Below the pieces are notes generated by a model that saw only the letters and a program-made list of their open reading frames with translations, was not told the origin of the DNA and did no database searches. A stretch of 64,000 nucleotides of DNA from Comamonas sp. B21-038 (GTDB lineage Bacteria; Pseudomonadota; Gammaproteobacteria; Burkholderiales; Burkholderiaceae_C): the NCBI RefSeq assembly GCF_022387135.1, contig NZ_CP092462.1, positions 4,092,001-4,156,000 of the forward strand, in the 5' to 3' direction. The position numbers and the translations under genes were made by a program. Each line of letters starts with the position of its first letter. Position 1 is the stretch's first letter. Shown one piece after another: positions 10,007 through 19,947 of this stretch.

Positions 10007-11707
10007 TTGCATCTCGCGCAAGCGGGTGTCGATGATCGAGGCCTCGTAGTAGTCGTTGCGGTTGGGGCTGTTGCGCGCCATGTCCTGCCCGGCGCGCAGG
10101 CGGTCTACCGCTGCTGCGTAGTCATACTGTGCAGCCCGGCTCTCAGCCTCGGCACGGATGGAGCGCAGCGGCTGGTTCTGCTGGCGCAGCACCCATGACA
10201 GCGCAAGCCAGGCCCCCGCATCCTTGGGCCACTGCACCACCAGGGTCTGCAAGCGGCTGCTGGTCTGGCGCAAGACTCCTTCGTAGGCCGCCAAACCTGT
10301 GGCAGGCAGCTGCGCCAGTGCCTGTGCAGCCAGCACCAGCTCGGGCCGGTCACTGCTCTGGCCTGCATCGTCGCCCACCACCGCTTTGACCTCCGGCAGC
10401 AGCACATCGCGGCTGCTGTCCTGGATGCTCAGCGATTTGTCCGAGCCCTGCGTGATCACCGCCTCATTGACCAAGCCAGTCATCGCATTGCTGACGGTCA
10501 CCGAGGTGCTACCTGCCTTGCTGGGCAGGGTCTTGAGTGGCTGGATCTTGGCCAGCGTCGCCAACGCATCCTGCGGCTGGCGGTTGCGCAATGCCAGATC
10601 AGCGCGCAGCAGTTGCGCCTGGCGCATCGCATCGGGATGGGCCTGCACGGTGGCATCCAGTTGGTCCAATGCGGCCAACGCTTCAGCATGGCGCCCCAGC
10701 TGGTTTTGGGACATGGCGGCCAGATACCAGACACCTGCCCGCTGCTCCAATGAGCGGTTGGCAAAATCGGCCGCCGTGGTCAATTGCACCCATTGGTGCA
10801 ATACCTGGGGCTCAGGCTTTGACAGTATGCGGGCCCGGGCCGACATCATCTGCGCCACCATGCCCGTGTCCTGTGGTTTGCGTGCAGCACCGGCCGGCAA
10901 GCGTGACTGCATGTCGGCAATGCGCTCGGTCGTCAGCGGGTGGGTGCGCAGGTAGGGCCAGCTGCCGTTGTCGTTCATGCGGTTAGCTTGCTGCAGCTTT
11001 TCAAACATGCTGACAAAACCCGCTTGCGAGTAGCCGGCAGGCGGCATCAGGCTCATGCCGGTGCGATCCGCCTCGCGCTCCATATCGCGTGAAAAGTTCA
11101 GCTGCGACTGGATGGCGGCGGCCGAACTGCCCACCATCAGCGCCTGGGCGGCAGCCGGGTTCTTGCTAGCCGCCAAGGCGCCCAAAATCATGCCGGCAAT
11201 CATCACCGGCGTCATGCGCGACTGGCGGGCCAGCATGCGCGCAATATGGCGCTGGGTGATATGGCTCATCTCGTGGGCCAGCACCGAGGCCAGCTCGTCG
11301 CGGCTCCCGACCACGCCCACCAGACCAGTCTGCACCCCCATAAAACCGCCTGGCAGCGCAAAGGCGTTCACGGTCGCATCCTGGATCAGCATCACCTGCC
11401 AGGCAAAGCGTTCCTGCAGTTCAGACGTCAAGGTGCCGCGCTGGCGCGCCGCCAGCATCAGCTCCTGCCAGATGCCGTTGACGTACTCATACAGAATCGC
11501 ATCATCCAGAAACTGCGGATCGCGATAAATCTCGCGCGCAATGTCATCCCCCAGGCGCCGCTCCTCGCTGGTGGTCATCTCGGCGCCCTCGCCCATCGCC
11601 GGCAAGCTGGTATCCGCCCGCACCTGCAGGGGGGCCAGGGCGGTCACTGCCGCCATATGGGCCGCGAGCAAGGCACATGCTGTGCGTTTAAAAAACCATG
11701 TATTCAT
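9974..11707 (-). CDS. M48 family metalloprotease with TPR-like region (BepA-like)
   Basis: The 577-residue protein has a signal peptide (residues 1-31, ending near VRA/DTS), then the zinc-protease motif HEMSH at 145-149 and the downstream EREADRTG ligand region. The C-terminal half is helical and repeat-like. E. coli BepA has the same build and both degrades and helps assemble the outer-membrane protein LptD. A periplasmic quality-control role is therefore likely. The start at 11707 is chosen because it begins the signal peptide; an ATG 39 bp upstream also exists. Confidence 0.88.
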   Translation of the reverse strand: MNTWFFKRTACALLAAHMAAVTALAPLQVRADTSLPAMGEGAEMTTSEERRLGDDIAREIYRDPQFLDDAILYEYVNGIWQELMLAARQRGTLTSELQERFAWQVMLIQDATVNAFALPGGFMGVQTGLVGVVGSRDELASVLAHEMSHITQRHIARMLARQSRMTPVMIAGMILGALAASKNPAAAQALMVGSSAAAIQSQLNFSRDMEREADRTGMSLMPPAGYSQAGFVSMFEKLQQANRMNDNGSWPYLRTHPLTTERIADMQSRLPAGAARKPQDTGMVAQMMSARARILSKPEPQVLHQWVQLTTAADFANRSLEQRAGVWYLAAMSQNQLGRHAEALAALDQLDATVQAHPDAMRQAQLLRADLALRNRQPQDALATLAKIQPLKTLPSKAGSTSVTVSNAMTGLVNEAVITQGSDKSLSIQDSSRDVLLPEVKAVVGDDAGQSSDRPELVLAAQALAQLPATGLAAYEGVLRQTSSRLQTLVVQWPKDAGAWLALSWVLRQQNQPLRSIRAEAESRAAQYDYAAAVDRLRAGQDMARNSPNRNDYYEASIIDTRLREMQSLAKEQAARK

Positions 11708-11870
11708 CAATAATCCGTGCTGCAACAGAGGCTGAATCTGCATCAAGGCGAGAGCCAGCCCGGGGCGCGCTCCCCGCCATCATGCATGAACGCCAACACG
11801 TATGATGAAGCACCACTGCACAAGTTGCACCCTGTATTGCAGCTTGTGACGCATTGAACACGGAAGCACT

Positions 11871-12344
11871 ATGACTGAACTCACCCATTTCGACGCCCAG
11901 GGCCAGGCCCATATGGTCGACGTCGGCGCCAAGCCTAACACCCACCGCATTGCAATCGCGGAGGGCTTCATCACCATGCAGCCGGCCACCTTGGACATCA
12001 TTGCTGCGGGCACTGCCAAAAAAGGGGACGTGCTGGGCATTGCCCGCATCGCCGGAATCATGGCGGCGAAGAAGACCAGTGAGCTGATACCGCTGTGCCA
12101 CCCGATTGCGTTGACCAAGGTGGCGGTGGAGTTTGAGGTGCTGCCGGAGAAAAATGCTGTGCGATGCGAAGCGCGGACAGAGACGGTAGGGCAGACGGGG
12201 GTGGAGATGGAGGCGCTGGCTGCAGTGCAGATTGCGTTATTAACTATATATGATATGTGCAAGGCGGTGGAAAGGGAGATGGTAATAAATGGCACACGCT
12301 TACTTGAAAAGCACGGGGCAGAAATATCAATCTTAATCGATTAG
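11871..12344 (+). CDS. moaC: Cyclic pyranopterin monophosphate synthase
   Basis: The 157-residue protein has the MoaC core: [38 protein letters not shown], and the C-terminal [14 protein letters not shown]. MoaC converts the MoaA product to cyclic pyranopterin monophosphate, the first stable molybdopterin intermediate. Start ATG at 11871 gives the usual length. From about 12230 the codon use turns abruptly AT-rich (ATT-GCG-TTA-TTA-ACT-ATA-TAT), unlike the first 350 bp. This marks the edge of the low-GC pilin region, so the 3' end of moaC may have been exchanged by recombination. Confidence 0.96.
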   Translation: MTELTHFDAQGQAHMVDVGAKPNTHRIAIAEGFITMQPATLDIIAAGTAKKGDVLGIARIAGIMAAKKTSELIPLCHPIALTKVAVEFEVLPEKNAVRCEARTETVGQTGVEMEALAAVQIALLTIYDMCKAVEREMVINGTRLLEKHGAEISILID

Positions 12345-12708
12345 GCAAATTTACTCCCAAGTAAAGCTGCTTGTATTTTATAAATCGCAAGGTGACAATT
12401 TAGGGGCGCAGTTGACTGAATATGCGGATAAGGTTTATTAGACTTATACAAACCCCAATTCCATTTTACTTAATTACCCCCAACTTACACCGCGACAGAC
12501 TGAGAAAACACCGACGCACATTGGCAGATGCCGCATCAGAACAGAATCATTTATTTATGACCGCACTAGCACAATTTTTAAAAATCTTAAAAATATATAT
12601 CAAATCCATATAGCATTTAGCAAAGTATTAATATTCGCAATACTCAGAATCCCTGCAATAAATTTGCGAACTTCATTGTTTCGAGCGTACACTCAAATCT
12701 AAATATCA
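12345..12708. other. AT-rich intergenic stretch
   Basis: This 364-bp region between the convergent moaC and tfpZ-like genes is visibly AT-rich compared with the rest of the window. A short frame at 12422 lacks a ribosome binding site and family features. I see no terminator hairpin, tRNA or repeat. It is best read as spacer belonging to the foreign-looking pilin cassette. Confidence 0.6.
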
Positions 12709-13488
12709 TTACTCCCACCCGCTTATCGGTGCATATCCTACAATATATGCCTGCCCATCCAATAGCACAATCCAGCCATCCAGTGATTTCTGACTGACCA
12801 GCGGCAAATAAGAGAGCTTATTGATCGTCAAATTTGTTTTCTGAACAGCATCGTCTATCATTGAGCGATGTAATGGGGACAAGCGTTGGTAAAGTTGGAT
12901 CAGCGGCTGCATATTCACTTGAGCAAACGCCCGGTTTGGCTCATAAGGCCACCACCAGTCTGGCCGAGTACTAGGTTCATGGCCTTGCAAGGAAAGTGAC
13001 AGGTTCTGACTCACCTCTTTATTACTACGAGGCGATCGAATACTGAGCAACCATGGCCCCCCCCACCATGGCATGCATTGATAAGCCTTGTCCGCTTGCA
13101 TCAAGGACTTCGATTCAATCTCCGCCGCAGTTACCATCACAAAACGATCCACCTCATATACAACTGCCACCGGACGCGCTAGACTAATACTATATAGACC
13201 ATAAAACAGTGCGCTTAACTGCACAGCGCCTACAAGGGATAGATCCCAGATCAGCTCACGTCTGGATTTAGTGGTCTTGAACAGGACCAGTGTTAGGAGA
13301 GGCCCACACACCAGATCTACCCCTATCACAACCAAAAAAAGAAAGGTTCCTCCGGCAAGTTCGCGAAAGGGAAATGGAAACCATGCCTTAAACACCAATA
13401 TTGCTGCCAGCGCTGCAATGCCCGCGCTTACTAACAAGTGAATGCCACAAGCCTTAATCACCTTAACATACTTGATCGTAAAACTCAT
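12709..13488 (-). CDS. tfpZ: TfpX/TfpZ-type pilin accessory protein
   Basis: The 259-residue protein has three N-terminal membrane segments (about residues 12-34, 44-68, 80-102), with the conserved GVDLVCGPLLTLVLFK loop, and a C-terminal periplasmic domain with several tryptophans. This matches the TfpX/TfpZ family, whose genes sit beside the major pilin in particular Pseudomonas and Acinetobacter pilin groups and which is needed for assembly or surface levels of its cognate pilin. It is the last gene of the pilin cassette, 18 bp after the methyltransferase-like gene. AT-rich codon use differs from the chromosome. Confidence 0.85.
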   Translation of the reverse strand: MSFTIKYVKVIKACGIHLLVSAGIAALAAILVFKAWFPFPFRELAGGTFLFLVVIGVDLVCGPLLTLVLFKTTKSRRELIWDLSLVGAVQLSALFYGLYSISLARPVAVVYEVDRFVMVTAAEIESKSLMQADKAYQCMPWWGGPWLLSIRSPRSNKEVSQNLSLSLQGHEPSTRPDWWWPYEPNRAFAQVNMQPLIQLYQRLSPLHRSMIDDAVQKTNLTINKLSYLPLVSQKSLDGWIVLLDGQAYIVGYAPISGWE

Positions 13489-13506
13489 AAAATTAATTGG
13501 TTTCTC

Positions 13507-14151
13507 TTAAAAGATCCCAGGCACCAACCGCCAGCGCACTTTTCTAGCGTAGATTATATAGCCAGGGTCTTTCCTTAAAATTTTCTCCTCTTCAAAAATG
13601 CGAATGAATTGGCACATCCAGTTGAAACACAACACTAGCAAATTGAAAAAACTGAAGAATGACAGAATGAATCCGATATGTGCCACCAAGTAACTAGCAT
13701 AAATAGGATGCCGCACAAAGCGGTAAGCTCCCCTTTGCTGAATACCTCGATTGGCTGGAGCCAGGCCAAAACTGAAGCCCAGCGAAGCCTTAGAAAAAAT
13801 CTGCATCACTATTCCCAGGCACTGGAGCGAGACGCCATAAGACAAAGGGATCAATGAGACATGTGGATATTGAAAAAAATCAAAAAAAATATAATAAAAG
13901 CTACCACCGATTGTAGAAAAAATTGCCAGAATTGACAAATTAACCTTCTTCGTATCTCTAGAAAAAATAACCAACCCTACCGTAAACAATTCAGCAATCA
14001 GGAGGAGAAAATAATTTATTTTTTTTGTTTGGCTGTACACCTCAAAAGCCTGCAAACAGAAATTGAATAACAAAGCCACAACAATAATCCGCACACCAAA
14101 CCGCAGGATTTTGTAACGAGCCCACAGATTATTAATAAATTCAGCAAGCAT
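13507..14151 (-). CDS. ICMT-like membrane methyltransferase in the pilin cassette
   Basis: The 214-residue protein has several membrane segments and the C-terminal signature of the isoprenylcysteine carboxyl methyltransferase/phospholipid methyltransferase superfamily: RGAYRFVRHPIYASYL at about residues 141-156, then an acidic FEEEKILRKDPGY. This motif binds S-adenosylmethionine at the membrane surface. The substrate is unknown; placement directly in a pilin cassette suggests the pilin or its lipid environment, which is inference. Its start overlaps the end of the upstream gene by 11 bp, so the two are probably translationally coupled. AT-rich. Confidence 0.75.
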   Translation of the reverse strand: MLAEFINNLWARYKILRFGVRIIVVALLFNFCLQAFEVYSQTKKINYFLLLIAELFTVGLVIFSRDTKKVNLSILAIFSTIGGSFYYIFFDFFQYPHVSLIPLSYGVSLQCLGIVMQIFSKASLGFSFGLAPANRGIQQRGAYRFVRHPIYASYLVAHIGFILSFFSFFNLLVLCFNWMCQFIRIFEEEKILRKDPGYIIYARKVRWRLVPGIF

Positions 14152-15202
14152 TTAAACTCTCCCAGATATATTTATTCTCCTTACGCCATATTACATTATC
14201 AATGAAGTAGTGATGGATATTTATGAACAACCAAAATGCGGCTGTAAAAAGCATCCCCACCTGCGACATTAAGTTAACCTTCCCCGAATTTATATAATCC
14301 AACACACCTGGAATTAACCAAAATAAAACAAATCCCCATCCAATCAAATACAACCAACGGCGAGTTTTTTCTTGTTTAGATTGTTTTTTTTCTTTATTGT
14401 CGTAAAATTTTTCTACCACATGCATGTATTGCATAGAGTGAAAAAATGGAATCACAAGCATTAACAACGGAAAAGAGACACCAATCGCGACCCAAACATA
14501 CAAAGACACCAGATATCCCATTAACCCTGCACTCGGCCAATCCTTTTGATGTTTGCCTATTTGACGCCAGTAACCAATATTCCTCCGAATACCAATTATT
14601 ACACCAACACTAGTAATACCAAAAAAAATTGCAGCGGGCAATAACCATTGCTGCAAGGAGCTTCTCTCCAATGGGAAATACCAGCCTAAAAAACCAACCC
14701 CGCCTTCAGCAGAAAACAACAAGCACATACTAAATATCCAGCACGCATAGGCATTCCATAGCATCCAGCGCCGTACTTTCGGCTGCCAATAGCATCTTTT
14801 CAGAGCCGCCTCCGACATTGCCATGCCAAAACCCTGTTTAACATAGTGCCACCCCACACTGATCCCGTAGAGAAAAATGACTAAGGTAAGCACGAAATCA
14901 TCGCCATGAAAATACTTTACAATACCAATAACTAATAATATCGACAACCCTAGTGGAACTATGATAGCAGCGACCCACCAACGGATTTGTAACGTTTTTT
15001 GAAACTCACTTGTTTTAATTTTTGGATACATTTCAAAAAAAAGTTTATAAGAGGCCATAAAATGAGGATGATTCATGAAATTCGAAAAAATCATCATCAA
15101 AACACCAAAAGGCGCGATCCAAGCCTCATTTAATCCTATAAAAACTGCGATCAATACCAAGAGTGAGTAGCCACCCATTGCCGCCTTGGAGTAACCTCTC
15201 AT
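14141..15202 (-). CDS. Histidine-rich polytopic membrane protein of unknown function
   Basis: The 353-residue protein has about eight to nine hydrophobic segments. Histidines cluster in short motifs at membrane edges: NHPHFMASY (about residues 44-52), GWHYVKQGFG (about 117-126), HSMQYMHVVEKFY (about 256-268) and NIHHYFIDNVIWR (about 329-341). Such spacing is reminiscent of membrane metalloenzymes, but I do not recognise a characterised family. A strong AAGGAGGGG ribosome site precedes the ATG. It lies between pilA and the ICMT-like gene, separated from pilA by a terminator-like hairpin. AT-rich codon use. Confidence 0.75.
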   Translation of the reverse strand: MRGYSKAAMGGYSLLVLIAVFIGLNEAWIAPFGVLMMIFSNFMNHPHFMASYKLFFEMYPKIKTSEFQKTLQIRWWVAAIIVPLGLSILLVIGIVKYFHGDDFVLTLVIFLYGISVGWHYVKQGFGMAMSEAALKRCYWQPKVRRWMLWNAYACWIFSMCLLFSAEGGVGFLGWYFPLERSSLQQWLLPAAIFFGITSVGVIIGIRRNIGYWRQIGKHQKDWPSAGLMGYLVSLYVWVAIGVSFPLLMLVIPFFHSMQYMHVVEKFYDNKEKKQSKQEKTRRWLYLIGWGFVLFWLIPGVLDYINSGKVNLMSQVGMLFTAAFWLFINIHHYFIDNVIWRKENKYIWESLNAC

Positions 15203-15220
15203 CTCCCCTCCTTATAATAA

Positions 15221-15250
15221 TTAAAAAAAAGAGGCCGAAGCCTCTTTTAA
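15221..15250 (-). terminator. UUCG-loop terminator between pilA and the accessory genes
   Basis: Read leftward, AAAAGAGGC, TTCG and GCCTC followed by eight Ts form an intrinsic terminator 18 bp after the pilA stop. It should keep most transcription to pilA and let only read-through reach the three accessory genes. Confidence 0.88.
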
Positions 15251-15268
15251 TAGATATATCTTTATTTA

Positions 15269-15748
15269 TTAAGGGTTAGGAGCCGCCGCTGCTGCACGGC
15301 AGGCTTGTGGACGGAATTTTTGATTTACAGTACCGCCTGTGCAGTCCCACAATTGACCACCATTCGTTGTTGCAAAAGTGATAGTTTGGCCCGATGCGCG
15401 GGAATTAGAGCCCATCGTCCCAGTTATAGTGCCATTCGGATAGGTGCCGGCAACAGTGCCGCCTAACGATGAATATTTACCGGTCAAATTCACTGCGATC
15501 GATCCAGCAGCAACTGATTGGTTATTTGTTCCATCAGATTGGACCAGGCCTGGCCATGCATTTTCATTAGCACCGTATTCAGACAACGGAGCCTTCAGCC
15601 CGCCCAGCAGTTCTGTTGGTTCCGCCACCTGGGCGCGGGTGACGTAATCGTTATAAGCAGGCAAAGCCACAGCAGCCAAAATACCGATAATCGCCACAAC
15701 GATCATCAGTTCGATCAGGGTGAAACCCTTTTGCATCTTACGCAACAT
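15269..15748 (-). CDS. pilA: Type IV major pilin
   Basis: The 159-residue protein has the class III signal [20 protein letters not shown] with cleavage after G8 and E at position 5 of the mature chain, as required for PilD processing and subunit assembly. The hydrophobic helix runs to about residue 30. Near the C-terminus, WDCTGG...FRPQAC gives the disulfide loop, followed by an unusual alanine-rich tail RAAAAAPNP. It is Gly/Thr/Asn-rich, like surface-exposed variable pilins. GAGAGGATT precedes the ATG. A perfect sigma-54 site lies upstream, so PilS/PilR-type control is expected. Confidence 0.95.
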   Translation of the reverse strand: MLRKMQKGFTLIELMIVVAIIGILAAVALPAYNDYVTRAQVAEPTELLGGLKAPLSEYGANENAWPGLVQSDGTNNQSVAAGSIAVNLTGKYSSLGGTVAGTYPNGTITGTMGSNSRASGQTITFATTNGGQLWDCTGGTVNQKFRPQACRAAAAAPNP

Positions 15749-15815
15749 GTTGAATCCTCTCTATGTAACCAGTGATTAGGTAGCCTTGTCGAACGACTTG
15801 GCGTGCTTCACTTAC

Positions 15816-15831
15816 TGCAAGTGCTGTGCCA
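15816..15831 (-). promoter_or_regulatory. Sigma-54 promoter of pilA
   Basis: Read on the minus strand the sequence is TGGCAC-AGCAC-TTGCA, a perfect match to the RpoN consensus TGGCAC-N5-TTGCW. The GC of the -12 box places the transcript start near 15805, giving a leader of about 57 nt before pilA. Pilin genes controlled by PilR use this promoter class. Confidence 0.9.
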
Positions 15832-15984
15832 ACTTCTAGCGCCCATACATCTCGCGGCGTTGACTGACAAAAATGCGGCGTTTTGTTAACTTATTGTGCA
15901 AGACGTTCATAAATGTCAGCAAGCCAAGATGTCTGCCATTTTTGTCACCTTCTGAACGCCTGTGCAAGCTATGCGCATGGGCGG

Positions 15985-16014
15985 CAGAAACAGAAACGGC
16001 ACCCGAAAGTGCCG
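15985..16014 (-). terminator. Terminator of the FHA gene
   Basis: Read leftward, CGGCAC-TTTCGG-GTGCCG is followed by TTTCTGTTTCTG. It lies about 47 bp after the FHA stop codon. Confidence 0.7.
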
Positions 16015-16060
16015 CTGCGTCTCTTGAGGACTTGACTATATAAGCCCAAGGTTCAGAGTC

Positions 16061-16741
16061 CTAACCCCAAAACTCATAAGCCATCCCCGCCAGCTCAATC
16101 CTGTCCCCCTTGTGCATCGACAAAGCCACGCCATTGAGCGCCTGGCCGTTGAGCACCACATCAGCCGAACCATCGACCTTGGTAGCAACGTATCCCTTGC
16201 CGCGCTTGGTCAGTGCAGCGACGGCGATGCCGGGGCGGCCGACCGTGGTGACGACCTTGGACAAAATGATGTCTTCGCTCGCGCCGCTGACGGCGCGCAG
16301 GTAGGGGCTGGGGGTGTAGGGCTGCCCTTCGGCGGGGGGGAAGTCTGCGGGGACGGTGGGGCTGTCTTCGCCGTCATCGGCATGCGCGGGCTTGGCGGTC
16401 AGGCTGCCGGCTTCGCTGGCATGCAGGTAATGGCTCTCGGGCACCAAAGAGTTCATCAAAAAGCGGATGCGGCATTTGCCGACGTCCAGCAGGTCGCCGC
16501 TTTGCAGTACCTGGCGGCGCACTTTCAAGCCGTTGACCTTGGTACCGTTGGTGCTGCCCAGATCTTCGACGACGACGATGCCGATCTTCTTCTCATAGGT
16601 GAACGCCACATGCTCGCCGCTGACCGCCATGTCGGTCAGCACGATGTCATTGGTGGAACGGCGCCCCAAGGTGACCCTGGACTCGGTCAGTACGTAGTCC
16701 TGTATCACCACACCATCTATCGAAACTATGAGTCTTGGCAT
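16061..16741 (-). CDS. FHA domain-containing protein
   Basis: The 226-residue protein has an N-terminal forkhead-associated domain: VTLGRRSTNDIVL, the SGEHV motif and LGSTNGTKVNG (about residues 22-80), the residues that bind phosphothreonine. The C-terminal half (about 130-226) contains a second weaker FHA-like fold (VTTVGRPGIAVAAL...VVLNGQALNG). No kinase or phosphatase lies next to it. Such proteins read Ser/Thr phosphorylation; the partner is unknown. The start at 16741 is chosen because the FHA strand begins right there. Confidence 0.88.
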   Translation of the reverse strand: MPRLIVSIDGVVIQDYVLTESRVTLGRRSTNDIVLTDMAVSGEHVAFTYEKKIGIVVVEDLGSTNGTKVNGLKVRRQVLQSGDLLDVGKCRIRFLMNSLVPESHYLHASEAGSLTAKPAHADDGEDSPTVPADFPPAEGQPYTPSPYLRAVSGASEDIILSKVVTTVGRPGIAVAALTKRGKGYVATKVDGSADVVLNGQALNGVALSMHKGDRIELAGMAYEFWG

Positions 16742-17029
16742 ATTGATAAACCTCAGCGCGATTATATGCAAATAAGCTATACAAATGACGTTGGCGATAC
16801 GCTGTTGACAAAGGATCACGATGTGTTGCGGACTCCCGTGATTTAGCTAATGGTTAACCCTATAAATACCCTTGATCGATGCGCCCCCTGAAGCACATCG
16901 CCAAGCGCAGCAGCGGTTTATCTTGATGCCTGCAATGGGTTCGCGGGCGTTGCGCTGCTCACGCCGTAGCTGCCGCAGGGGCGCACCGGGGCAGTACACG
17001 TGGCCCGTGCAAAACCGAAGCCCTGAAAA

Positions 17030-17054
17030 GCAAAAAGCGCCCTAAGGCGCTTTA
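17030..17054 (-). terminator. Terminator of the second terC gene
   Basis: Read leftward, AAAGCGCC-TTAG-GGCGCTTTTTG forms a hairpin with a T-run, 24 bp after the stop codon. Confidence 0.85.
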
Positions 17055-17077
17055 GCGAGAGAGAAATGCAGACCCGG

Positions 17078-17761
17078 TCAGTGTGCAGGCGCTGTATTGC
17101 GCTTTTGCAGCCACAGGCCCAAGCCCACCACCAGCGCTGCGCCAGCAGCGGCAGCCAGGTAGTGCAGTGCAGGATTGGCTTCGACAAAGCCGTGCAGCAG
17201 CTTGTCGTTCATGATGGTCTCGCCACCCACCCAGCCGATGAGGCCGGCACCCAGAATCACGATGACCGGGAAGCGCTCCATCAGCTTGATCATCAACGTG
17301 GAGCCAAAGATCACCAGCGGGATCGAGATCGCCAGGCCCAGGATCAGCAGCAGCATATTGCCGCCCGCAGCAGCCGCCACGGCTATCACATTGTCCAGGC
17401 TCATCACCAGGTCGGCGATCAGGATGGTGCGAATGGCGGCCATCATCGTGCCGGTGCCCTTGCCCGCGCCCTCTTCTTCGTCGTGGCTGGTCAGCAGCTG
17501 CAGGCCAATCCACAGCAGCAGGCAGCCGCCAACGATCTGCAGGAAGGACAGCTCCAGCAGCTTGGCCGCCACCACGGTCAGCACGATGCGCAGCACCACG
17601 GCGGCCCCGGAGCCGAACATGATGGCTTTTCTTTGTTGTTCAGGGGGCAGGGAGCGCGCTGCAAGCGCGATGACGACGGCGTTGTCGCCCGAGAGAATGA
17701 TGTTGATCCAGATGATCTTGACCAGCCCGATCCAGAAGTCGGGATGATTGACGTAATCCAT
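17078..17761 (-). CDS. TerC family membrane protein, second copy
   Basis: This 227-residue paralogue of the protein at 8272 keeps both TerC aspartate motifs, SGDNAVVIALAARSLP and MSLDNVIAVAA, within seven membrane segments. Metal (Mn2+) export is the expected function. Unlike the first copy there is no riboswitch upstream, only about 110 bp to sucD that hold a terminator, and GGAG before the ATG. The two copies probably differ in regulation rather than chemistry; that is inference. Confidence 0.9.
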   Translation of the reverse strand: MDYVNHPDFWIGLVKIIWINIILSGDNAVVIALAARSLPPEQQRKAIMFGSGAAVVLRIVLTVVAAKLLELSFLQIVGGCLLLWIGLQLLTSHDEEEGAGKGTGTMMAAIRTILIADLVMSLDNVIAVAAAAGGNMLLLILGLAISIPLVIFGSTLMIKLMERFPVIVILGAGLIGWVGGETIMNDKLLHGFVEANPALHYLAAAAGAALVVGLGLWLQKRNTAPAH

Positions 17762-17782
17762 GTTGCGCTCCGTAGTTATGAA

Positions 17783-17820
17783 TAAAGACGCCAGACCTGA
17801 ACGATCTGGCGTCTTCTTTT
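17783..17820. terminator. Hairpin terminator between sucD and terC
   Basis: AGACGCCAGA and TCTGGCGTCT form a 10-bp stem over CCTGAACGA. T-rich sequence follows on both strands (TCTTTTT rightward, TTTATT leftward). Leftward it ends the sucCD transcript. Confidence 0.8.
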
Positions 17821-17873
17821 TATGGAGTACGCAGTTTAGCGGGGCGCGCAGCCCCTGGCATGCGTAATTTTGC

Positions 17874-18770
17874 TTATTTCAGCAGGCCTTGCAGCAGGCG
17901 GCCCATTTCGGATGGGTTGCGGGTGATGGTGAAACCGCACTCTTCCATGATGGCCAGCTTGGCATCTGCCGTGTCGGCGCCGCCGGAGATCAGTGCGCCA
18001 GCGTGGCCCATGCGCTTGCCGGGAGGGGCAGTCACACCAGCGATGAAGCCCACCACAGGCTTCTTCATGTTGGCCTTGCACCAGAGCGCGGCTTCCGCTT
18101 CGTCTGGACCGCCGATTTCGCCGATCATGATCACAGCATCGGTGTTCGGGTCGTCGTTGAACGCCTTCATCACGTCGATGTGCTTCAGGCCGTTGATAGG
18201 GTCACCACCGATACCGACTGCCGACGACTGGCCAATGCCCAGCTCGGTCAGCTGCGCCACGGCTTCATAGGTCAAGGTGCCCGAACGGCTCACCACGCCG
18301 ATGCGGCCTGGCTTGTGGATGTGACCGGGCATGATGCCGATCTTGATTTCACCGGGGGTGATCAGACCAGGGCAGTTAGGGCCCAGCAGCAAGGTCTTCT
18401 TGCCGCCAGCCGCTTCCTTGGCCTTCATCTTGTTGCGCACTTCCAGCATGTCGCGCACTGGGATGCCTTCGGTGATGCAGATGGCCAGGTCCAGATCGGC
18501 TTCCACCGCTTCCCAGATCGCAGCAGCAGCGCCTGCAGGTGGCACATAGATCACGGACACGGTGGCACCGGTGTCCTTGGCAGCATCCTTGACCGAACCG
18601 TAGATGGGGATGTCGAAAATCTTTTCGCCAGCCTTCTTGGGGTTCACGCCAGCGACGAAGCAGTTCTTGCCGTTCGCGTATTCCTGGCACTTTTCAGTGT
18701 GGAACTGGCCGGTCTTGCCGGTGATGCCTTGGGTAATGACTTTGGTGTCTTTATTGATATAGATAGACAT
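17874..18770 (-). CDS. sucD: Succinyl-CoA synthetase, alpha subunit
   Basis: The 298-residue protein starts [20 protein letters not shown], the CoA-binding Rossmann domain, and ends in the ligase domain with the phosphohistidine loop around [20 protein letters not shown]; the active histidine is in the GHAGA motif (about residue 252). With SucC it interconverts succinyl-CoA and succinate while making ATP or GTP in the TCA cycle. It is 16 bp downstream of sucC, forming an operon. Confidence 0.98.
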   Translation of the reverse strand: MSIYINKDTKVITQGITGKTGQFHTEKCQEYANGKNCFVAGVNPKKAGEKIFDIPIYGSVKDAAKDTGATVSVIYVPPAGAAAAIWEAVEADLDLAICITEGIPVRDMLEVRNKMKAKEAAGGKKTLLLGPNCPGLITPGEIKIGIMPGHIHKPGRIGVVSRSGTLTYEAVAQLTELGIGQSSAVGIGGDPINGLKHIDVMKAFNDDPNTDAVIMIGEIGGPDEAEAALWCKANMKKPVVGFIAGVTAPPGKRMGHAGALISGGADTADAKLAIMEECGFTITRNPSEMGRLLQGLLK

Positions 18771-18786
18771 GTGTGTTCTCCAGGGC

Positions 18787-19947
<1,161 letters not shown>

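Noticed and set aside
12422-12613. A 63-codon frame in the AT-rich gap after moaC
   Set aside because: No ribosome binding site, no family features, and composition as expected for random AT-rich sequence.
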